DNA of 64,000 nt, from assembly GCF_018991925.1 (NCBI RefSeq), contig NW_024725489.1, positions 6,386,726 through 6,450,725 on the forward strand, written 5' to 3'. Numbering within the stretch: position 1 is the first letter of the stretch; every line of letters starts with the position of its first letter. Of this stretch, positions 57,586 through 64,000 are shown piece by piece. Position numbers and translations under genes: made by a program. A model generated the notes under the pieces. It worked only from the letters and a program-made list of their open reading frames with translations. It had not been told where the DNA came from and ran no database searches. The stretch is from Homarus americanus (Eukaryota > Arthropoda > Malacostraca > Decapoda > Nephropidae).

Positions 57586-59414
57586 GTAAGTATTCGCGCC
57601 TCTTGGAAGGATACACAATAGTGTGTTAAACTTAATATGAAACAGAATCCCCGATCTTGTTTGCGCGTCCAAGTGAGAATACTAATATGCAGTTCAACAG
57701 TTCGACTGTTCTCCGGCCTTGTGACATGAACAGCGAGTTTTTCTCCTAATGTCTCGGAACGCCTGATGTTATACAATACTCTTTTATCGGGACTGCATGC
57801 TGCTAGAGCAGTGGGTATCATCTGAGTGAAGCCAGGCAAAATAATATACGGTACATTTTACACATCGCCACATGTGAGTTTTCAGGCATATAGCATTTTG
57901 TACATTTCAGAAAATATTTTTATGGATATTACGGGCAGTGAAAATGCCAATTATTCTTAAAAGATAGAAATGCCGTTTTCTACAAAAACTAGTGTTTACA
58001 TAACCAGGTTAAACTCTGAATGGAGTTTAATCTTGTCTTTCAGTCCAAGCTAACGAATTCTTCATACAATAATAATAATAACAACTATCATTATTATTAT
58101 AACAATTCAAAAATTTATAACAAAATACTAAAAATAAAAATAAAATACTAAAAATAATAATAATAATAATAATAATAATACCCATAAATAAATACACAAA
58201 CGAAAAAAATAATTCAAGAATGAGAAACGATATACATTGTGTATGTTGTGTTGTCAATGGTAAGAGAAACATCTGAGACCCTGCAGTTGTGTGTAAATGA
58301 GGCAGAAATTCAGATCAGCAACCTGGGACTTGGTCACAATTTTCGCGGTGCCAAATGGCAACAAGGTCTACCGTTAGACAACACATTATGCTTCCAATAT
58401 CCTCCCAGGCGGTATAACCTCCCTGTTTTATGCACTTATTTTGAACTAGGTATAGTACATTGATCTAACCAAACTCAACTTAAACAATTGAAATACAGCA
58501 CAGTGTGTTGTAAGATTAATAAGTTAGGTGCAGGTGGTTCATTTTACCTGTTCTGTAAGAAGAGGCCTTTATGATAGAACTCAGTGAGTGGAATATAATC
58601 TCTATGGTTTTATGGAAATAAAAGTATCCCTAATGGGTTAAAATTCATTGTGATAGTGTAAGAGATATATACCATGGATAGTATATACGGCAACATATAC
58701 TGTACTATCGGTGCATTCTATAGAAAATAAAAACTAGAAAAACAACGTTTATTATAGTTACAGTTTAGAACTTGTTTAAAATAAAACTGCCAAAAATTTT
58801 AAGTATTCTGTCTGAAATGTTATGTCGTAAGGGGATCATCATCAATAATTTATATCTAAATGTACAGTCAGGGTCAAAAGATCACTCCCTCTCAAAACGA
58901 AGTACTGTACTGTACTGTATATACAGCACAGTAGCATCGAACCCAAACGAGATACAGTACAACAGTTAGGGTAATTCAGTTTGGAGATTCATTCCCATGA
59001 CTCAGTTTCACCACAAGGAGCAAACTTTTGTCCTTGACTGTACACTATGGTAATTATAAGATACTGTATACATATACAGTAGAGATCTTTACAGTACAAC
59101 ATGAATGTATGAGGCAATTCATCAGTACTGTTTATTGCAATTTGCAATTAAAATGTTATGAGCCAAGAGTTAACATTACACATCAGTACTGTATGTTAAA
59201 GTAGCTGAACTCCAGAATGATATGAATTTAAGAATAACTGAAAGAAGGTTTTCTCCACCTTGCTACCGAAAAAACTATATTAAATGTTGCAAATAACATA
59301 ATTTTCTCTACAAACAAGTACTTTTAGCTTGGAAACACTTAGCAGTAATTATTATTGAGAAATTAAATGGCATGGGCTAACAGTTAAACATTGTAAATCA
59401 TTCTTCTTTTCTAG
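57586..59414 (+). other. Intron 2
   Basis: 1.8 kb. It contains the AAT-anchored repeat (58140-58430) and many GTACTGTA phrases near 58900-59200. GTAAGT donor; acceptor TTCTTTTCTAG. Confidence 0.75.
58140..58430 (-). mobile_element. AAT-anchored dispersed repeat, copy 2
   Basis: (AAT)n precedes GAGAAACGATATA, about 110 bp absent from copy 1, then AACAAGGTCTACCGTTAGAC, AACACATTATGCTTCCAATA and CCTCCCAGGCGGTA. It is colinear with 18920-19150, so the two are members of one family. Orientation is inferred from the microsatellite being a 3' tail. Confidence 0.6.
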
Positions 59415-59494
59415 GTCCCCACGACCAGTTCCCCTCTCCAAACTTTCCGACAAATCTTGTGTAGACAAGAAAAGAAGTGAGAGGAAAATGTCAA
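59415..59494 (+). CDS. raw: Raw-like protein, exon 3 (linker)
   Basis: Between TTCTAG| and |GTAAGT. It completes Glu118, then encodes SPRPVPLSKLSDKSC and VDKKRSERKMS (to residue 144), and leaves one base. It is rich in Ser, Pro and Lys/Arg with no fold expected: a linker between the EF-hand-like helix and the transferase-like domain. The basic KKRSERK could be a second nuclear-localisation-type cluster. Confidence 0.78.
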
Positions 59495-59998
59495 GTAAGT
59501 ACTCTTGATGCAGTTACTTCAAGCACTTAATTCATTTTAAAATTGAACTGGAAAGTAAAATTTTCAAAGGTCATCTAAAAACATTAGGACAGTATTCTGT
59601 AATTGGAATAAACTTACCAATATGCAGGGATATTAATCTCACACACACCCCTATAGTCAGAGCCATTTGGGGGGGGGGGGGTAATATAGCTCAAGGGGTT
59701 AGTTTTACTGGTAGAACTTTAGACCTGAAAATCATTTGTACAAGGTGTACCAGTATGCATATGATGGGATTAGTGACTTGAATTTTTGGGGGATTACAGG
59801 TGTATTTGCATTTATTGTTAATTTTTCATAATGGTGATTGAGATGGAAAAAACAGCATTCACTGTTGAAAGTTTGCAAAACTGGTCCCAAAGAAGTAAAT
59901 TACATATCCAATGACTCAATTATTTTGGGACAGGTTCTTATTTTCACGAGCAGTTGATTATTTTATAAAATGTTGTAGCTGTAAAATTCCGGTCCGAC

Positions 59999-60468
59999 TA
60001 ATTACCCAAATGTAGCAAAATGTAGCCGCAATGAAGTCAAATAATGGTCCTACATGAATAAATCGGACTGCTAATCACTTCTCGACTCGTATTTGGTGTC
60101 ACAAAGTCACAAAAAATTGGAAAACTTACTTTAATCTGAGTTAGTAGATCGTGTGCATGTACCAAGGGAGCGAGTAATTACCCAAATGTAGCCACAATGA
60201 AGTCAAATGATGGTCGTACAAGCGTAAATCGGGCTGTGAATCACTTCTCGATTATTATTTGGTGTTATAAAGTCACAAAAAATTGGTAAACTCAATTTAA
60301 TCTGAGTTGTGTTAGGTTAGGTTAGGTACATGCACTTGATCTATTAATTCAGATTAAATTAAGTTTACCAATTTTTTGTGACTTCGTGACACTAAATACC
60401 AGTCGAGAAGTGATTGGCAGTCCGATTTATTCATGTAGGACCATTATTTGACTTCATCGCGGCTACAT
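59999..60468. mobile_element. Triplicated foldback repeat in intron 3
   Basis: Copy 1 (59999-60163, plus) and copy 2 (60175-60310, plus) begin TAATTACCCAAATGTAGC and share GCAATGAAGTCAAAT and TCACAAAAAATTGG. Copy 3 (about 60327-60468) is their inverse and ends CTTCATCGCGGCTACA. Three GTTAGG units separate copies 2 and 3. The inner pair forms a hairpin with arms of about 130 bp. No coding capacity. Confidence 0.8.
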
Positions 60469-60625
60469 AAGTTGAAACAGTTTGTCATGCATACATTCTT
60501 TGAAAAATTATGTTCTCTACAGTGACTCTTTGTAAAATTTGTAAACAAGGTACTGCACATGTAAAGTACTGCATGTTGTGAGATTCTTTTGTGCATGTTA
60601 AATTGAAGGAATGTTTATTGCTCAG

Positions 60626-60741
60626 CAGAGTCATCGCCAAAGTATGAAGTATTCCTGGGTGGGTCGTGCAACCCTACAACCTGGCGGCAGAACGTAGCCA
60701 TCCCCATGTTGAAGGACCAAGGCATATCTTTCTATAACCCG
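60626..60741 (+). CDS. raw: Raw-like protein, exon 4 (start of domain 1)
   Basis: It encodes SSPKYEVFLGGSCNPTTWRQ and NVAIPMLKDQGISFYNP (to residue 182), ending in phase 0 before GTAAGA. The F-LGGS strand-loop (153-157) followed by W163 and NP (181-182) is the first strand and loop of the nucleoside 2-deoxyribosyltransferase-like fold (Pfam Nuc_deoxyrib_tr2 type). The acceptor is a tandem CAGCAG: use of the first AG (exon from 60626) gives MS-TE-SS, and the second (from 60629) gives MS-K-SS. Both keep the frame. Coordinates given are for the longer form. Confidence 0.85.
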
Positions 60742-61016
60742 GTAAGATATTGCTGTTATATGACATTGGTGACATTCCTGTTTTTATATGCAGAATGCAG
60801 TGAGACATCTGAGAGGGCTGACGTTGAGTCTTGAAATCTGACGGTGCAGCACTTAATGTTACTTGCTATAATTGCTTTACTATAAATAGATAGAGATAGG
60901 CTTTACTATAAATAAATAGAGATAGACATTTATGATAAAGACAAATCTGATACTGAACTCTATATTGTTTCTATCTGTTATACTTTCTTTAGTTAATTGT
61001 GTGTTTGTGTTTACAG

Positions 61017-61231
61017 CAAGTGTCTCACTGGGAGGAAGCACTAGTAGAGCTGGAATACCAAGCCAAACAAACTGCTTCTGTCTTGTTTTTCGTTTTGGAC
61101 CGTAATACCCGAAATGTTGCATCCATGGTTGAAGCAGCATACATGGCTGGCTGCCGTCGCAAGCTGGTGGTCGTCATGGATTCCTACAGTGGCCCAGGAC
61201 AACTCATCAATGGGGAGGCAATATCTGAACT
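61017..61231 (+). CDS. raw: Raw-like protein, exon 5 (core of domain 1)
   Basis: Residues 183-253 plus two bases, between TTTACAG| and |GTGAGC. It contains QVSHWEEALVELEYQAKQ, the strand SVLFFVLDRNTRNVAS (D210, R214), and then MVEAAYMAGCRRKLVVVMD. The E-A-A-x-x-A-G-x-x-K-L-V pattern (Glu221) sits where nucleoside deoxyribosyltransferases carry the catalytic Glu of their E-x-G-x-A-x-x-x-G-K-P-V motif. Whether this protein has enzymatic activity is unknown; in Drosophila the protein is known for restraining JNK/AP-1 signalling. It is the most diagnostic exon of the gene. Confidence 0.88.
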
Positions 61232-61680
61232 GTGAGCACAATAATTTACCTTTTTCTGTACAGTAATACAGTTTTCCTGTCCACCAACTTACAGTTTGAC
61301 AACCTTTCTATCACCACTATTGTCCTGACTTTTTATTGTAAAGAATTTTGATTCTTTTTATACCATGTATTCCACACTTTCACCCTCTGCATGCATTCCT
61401 ACCATTCTCTCTCCTCCATTTATTTCTAGCATTCCACATTTCTCCTTAACCAACTTCCACATTTAAGCCCCACTCCCCTTGCTGTTGTAATCACTCCATC
61501 TTTAACACTGAAGCATTCACTTTAGTTATTCAGGTATACCAAAACCTCTTTTGTTTTGTTTTTCCATCGAATGTTATGCATACCTGTCTACTGTACTGTA
61601 CTGTACTGTACTGTATACCATATAAAGAAATTGAACGAATTCAGTATCAGTTTATCATGACCCATAATTGGCTATTTCAG
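61232..61680 (+). other. Intron 5
   Basis: 449 bp with a GTGAGC donor and an ATTTCAG acceptor. It contains four TGTAC units near 61590-61612. No other structure. Confidence 0.8.
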
Positions 61681-61789
61681 AGAGTACCAAGATCTGACAA
61701 ATGGCCTTCACACAGTCCAGGACCTTGTAGAGCGTCAAGGAATCCCCGTCTTTGGCGAAATTAACCATGCCCTCAACTGTACAGCCAAG
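61681..61789 (+). CDS. raw: Raw-like protein, exon 6
   Basis: It completes Leu254 and encodes EYQDLTNGLHTVQDLVERQ and GIPVFGEINHALNCTAK (to residue 290), ending in phase 0 at |GTGAGA. This is the amphipathic helix and last strand of the transferase-like domain (GIPVF). N-C-T is a nominal glycosylation sequon but is irrelevant if the protein is nuclear or cytoplasmic. Confidence 0.87.
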
Positions 61790-62296
61790 GTGAGATTATG
61801 ATGTGCAGTTGAAGGGAAATGACAGTTACTTTATAAGGAAATTTGTTGCATTTTCAGACTTTTTTAAAGAGAAAACTAATTAGATTGTAAATCATAAATG
61901 TTACATTGGATTTTATTTCTTTCATTAAAAAAAAAAATGCATCGTGTATCAGTGTCAAGACTTCAAGTTTGGAGAAAGGGTTACGTATTGTAATGAATCT
62001 GAAGGATTTAGTTTAAACAATAAATACTGCACTACTTGATACATGTAATAGCAAAAATATTGCTACACTTTCAGAGTCTTATTTTATAGGGTGGTAGCAT
62101 TAGACACTAGTGCAGTATTGATATGGAAAATATCATCTTTCAGTATTTGTTTTATCTCAAAACACATTACAGTATTAGGTAAGATACTACAATATTGGAA
62201 ACATGTGTATTGCATCAAATTTTATTCTGGCACCCTCCATTACACCTTTAGTGGAAAAAGACATGAAATTTATCAGTGTAAATATTTTATTTTCAG
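61790..62296 (+). other. Intron 6
   Basis: 507 bp, AT-rich, with an A-run near 61927. Acceptor TTTTCAG. Nothing else recognised. Confidence 0.8.
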
Positions 62297-62391
62297 ATTT
62301 TGCGGGAGAACCTGCGTCCTCAAGACTTAGGTTTAGAGGATCACGTTCAGCCTATTAAATACCCTTATCTTCAACTAGGGGATAAGCTAAT
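62297..62391 (+). CDS. raw: Raw-like protein, exon 7
   Basis: Residues 291-321 (ILRENLRPQDLGLEDHVQPI, KYPYLQLGDKL) plus two bases of codon 322, before |GTGAGT. It lies between the transferase-like domain and the EF-hand-like pair. No motif is assigned. The short 242-bp intron 7 follows. Confidence 0.85.
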
Positions 62392-62633
62392 GTGAGTAAT
62401 TCCTAAATCTTTTGGCTGCATGTACTGTCTTACTGACATAGAATAGATAAAGTCTGTTACCATATGACAGTAATCACAATGTGAACTGTGATGGTTATAT
62501 TCTTCAGAGCTTTTTACTCAACTCTCATATCATACTAAATTGCTTCTTCTTGTTGATTTTGAATTATTATTATGGTTTAAATAAAAAAGAATGGAAGATT
62601 ACAATTAACAGTTAAATATTTGAAATTTTTCAG

Positions 62634-62688
62634 AAAACTGCACGATGCCTTTGTCAACACGAATTCAGAACAAATAACGTTAGCAGAG
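62634..62688 (+). CDS. raw: Raw-like protein, exon 8
   Basis: It completes Ile322 and encodes KLHDAFVNTNSEQITLAE (to 340), between TTTTTCAG| and |GTATGT. The helix leading into exon 9 may begin the first EF-hand-like unit. At 55 bp it is the shortest internal exon. Both junction phases agree with its neighbours. Confidence 0.85.
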
Positions 62689-62920
62689 GTATGTAACGAT
62701 AGTGTTATTGCCATGTAATGATATCTTTTGTTCTTTGATTTTTTATTGTTTATTATTGAGGTGTCTTTATTGAGTAGTTTTCTTATAAGATTTTTAAGAA
62801 GAAATATTTTCTTGCATGTCATATTGATCCTGTTTTATGCATGAGTTAGACTTGTGAATAATTTTGTTGTCCATAACGTGAGACACATCATTACTAGAAT
62901 TTTTATTTTGTTCTTTCTAG

Positions 62921-62999
62921 GCCCGTGTAGCGTTTAAAGTGGTGACTAATAAGGACCTGACTACAGAAGTACTACAAGCTATAGTCGCTGCCAAGAAAG
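62921..62999 (+). CDS. raw: Raw-like protein, exon 9 (EF-hand-like unit)
   Basis: It encodes ARVAFKVVTNKDLTTEVLQA and IVAAKK (341-366) plus one base of Gly367, before |GTATGA. The E-A-R-x-A-F-K-V...DLT-x-E-V-L pattern recalls helix-loop-helix spacing in EF-hand proteins, with a degenerate loop (TNKDLT). Calcium binding is doubtful. Confidence 0.83.
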
Positions 63000-63439
63000 G
63001 TATGACCAAATTACACCTTGTTACATAGTGCAGACAGATTTTGCATGTAAATTCATTAATGAATATTGTACAGTTATATTCTGTACCTACAAACTACAAT
63101 CCATAAAGCTGTGAACTGTAACCAAGAAACTCTTAATGATAAAAGAAAAAGTGTGTATTGTACTGTACAAATGAAGTTATCATTAAATCTAGAATCTGAA
63201 GAATTGTTAATGGGTGTTAATTGATACTCTATATATTTAGAGGAGAGCAGAAGTTTCCAGCATCACTCTTCATTGTATAATCAGACTTTTGTGCATAATC
63301 AGATGTAGTTACTTTGTCTTAGAGAGTTCACTGTTATACTTGCACTGTCTGGAAAACATAATTAATATACTGTACAGTTATTTGAATCAAACTTATTCAA
63401 TCATTTGCTAATGTGTATTTTTTTTTATTATTATTTTAG
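63000..63439 (+). other. Intron 9
   Basis: 440 bp, AT-rich. Acceptor ATTATTTTAG. No element recognised. Confidence 0.8.
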
Positions 63440-63598
63440 GTATAGAGATGCAAGAATTAAATGGTGTAGAACTCCCACTGAATGAAGTGTTTCTCACATT
63501 TGATGAATTTTGTTGTATAGTTGCTGAGTTTAAGAACCAGCACTTAGAGAGCAAGAGACTGTGGGATGTTTTCACTCATTCTGTACAGAAGGTACTAG
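63440..63598 (+). CDS. raw: Raw-like protein, exon 10 (LTFDEFC helix)
   Basis: It completes Gly367 and encodes 368-419, including IEMQELNGVELPLNEVF, LTFDEFCCIVAEFKNQHLES and KRLWDVFTHSVQKVL, plus one base, before |GTAAGT. LTFDEFCCIVAEF matches the exiting helix of EF-hands in spacing. It parallels LLTFGEFCLFTNEL of exon 2, so the same module precedes both LGGS domains. Confidence 0.86.
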
Positions 63599-63923
63599 GT
63601 AAGTAAGTCATCCTTGTGTCTTGTATGAATTTAGGCCAAGAGAATATTCTATAAGTCTACATAAATATCTTTTTATCTCTTATTCAAATTCCCTAATTTA
63701 CCACATACATTGCACAAAGAATAATAAATGACTGAGATGTATCACTAAGTCTGATCCCACTTGGAGCAGAAGGTAGTTTTTGGAATGCTATTTTAAAATC
63801 TACATACAATACATTTGATCACTTTTGGAGATAAGATAGCAATAATGAGAATATAATTTTAAATAAGGTGGCTGACATCATTTCTTCAAAGTAATGATTT
63901 AGAATTGTGTTTTACATTAACAG
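63599..63923 (+). other. Intron 10
   Basis: 325 bp. Donor GTAAGT, acceptor ATTAACAG. Nothing else seen. Confidence 0.8.
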
Positions 63924-64000
63924 GTTGGGCACTCCCACGCAGACCGCTACGACCAATCAACAGCACTGGAGGTCGAGACATATATTTAGGAGGTTCTATA
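63924..64000 (+). CDS. raw: Raw-like protein, exon 11 (start of domain 2), cut by window
   Basis: It completes Gly420 and encodes WALPRRPLRPINSTGGRD then IYLGGSI (to residue 445) at the window end, still open. RDIYLGGS repeats the EVFLGGS start of domain 1, so a second transferase-like domain is expected downstream. The protein is therefore 3' truncated here and its full length cannot be given. Confidence 0.82.

Overview
The window looks like nuclear DNA of an arthropod, most likely a decapod or other malacostracan crustacean. The grounds are spliceosomal introns with GT-AG borders, many short interstitial runs of the arthropod telomere unit TTAGG, extreme density of CA/CT microsatellites and minisatellites, and one recognisable arthropod-type gene. 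There is no sign of a prokaryotic gene set. Nearly all longer open frames are translations of low-complexity DNA (His-Thr, Arg-Glu, Cys-Val, Pro-rich) and are not genes.

Layout. From 1 to about 22.2 kb I find no gene. It holds microsatellites, at least a dozen minisatellites, TTAGG patches, a tRNA-like SINE remnant whose B-box end has been tandemly amplified (12.2-12.45 kb), and arrays of nuclear-receptor half-sites (0.16-0.3, 12.0-12.1, 16.6-17.2 kb). At 22.26-22.96 kb there is a GC-box-like repeat, then a TATA box and an initiator at canonical spacing. These begin a plus-strand gene that runs to the window end and beyond.

The gene. I could assemble a phase-consistent model of 11 exons (22956-64000, 3' truncated). 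A first coding exon ends at 23814 and is followed by a 33.65 kb intron 1. Ten downstream exons (57468 onward) then join without a frame break into one protein with a Rossmann-like nucleoside 2-deoxyribosyltransferase-like domain, preceded and followed by EF-hand-like helices. I take it to be the arthropod 'raw' gene, known in Drosophila as an antagonist of JNK/AP-1 signalling. The name comes from recalled family resemblance and was not searched. The last exon in the window starts a second LGGS-type domain. Up to three further candidate first exons inside intron 1 (44456-44516, 48073-48094, 55324-55354) end in the same phase as exon 1, so alternative promoters are plausible.

Intron 1 carries most of the notable structure. 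There are members of a foldback (terminal-inverted-repeat) element family with TTAGG-like cores, a 1.8 kb 31-bp minisatellite, a broken non-LTR retrotransposon RNase-H/C-terminal region beside a long palindrome, and a 1.9 kb inverted pair of purine/pyrimidine minisatellites. I found no CRISPR array, no rRNA, no intact tRNA and no novel multi-gene system. The most novel-looking material is repeat architecture and possible hormone-response-element expansion.
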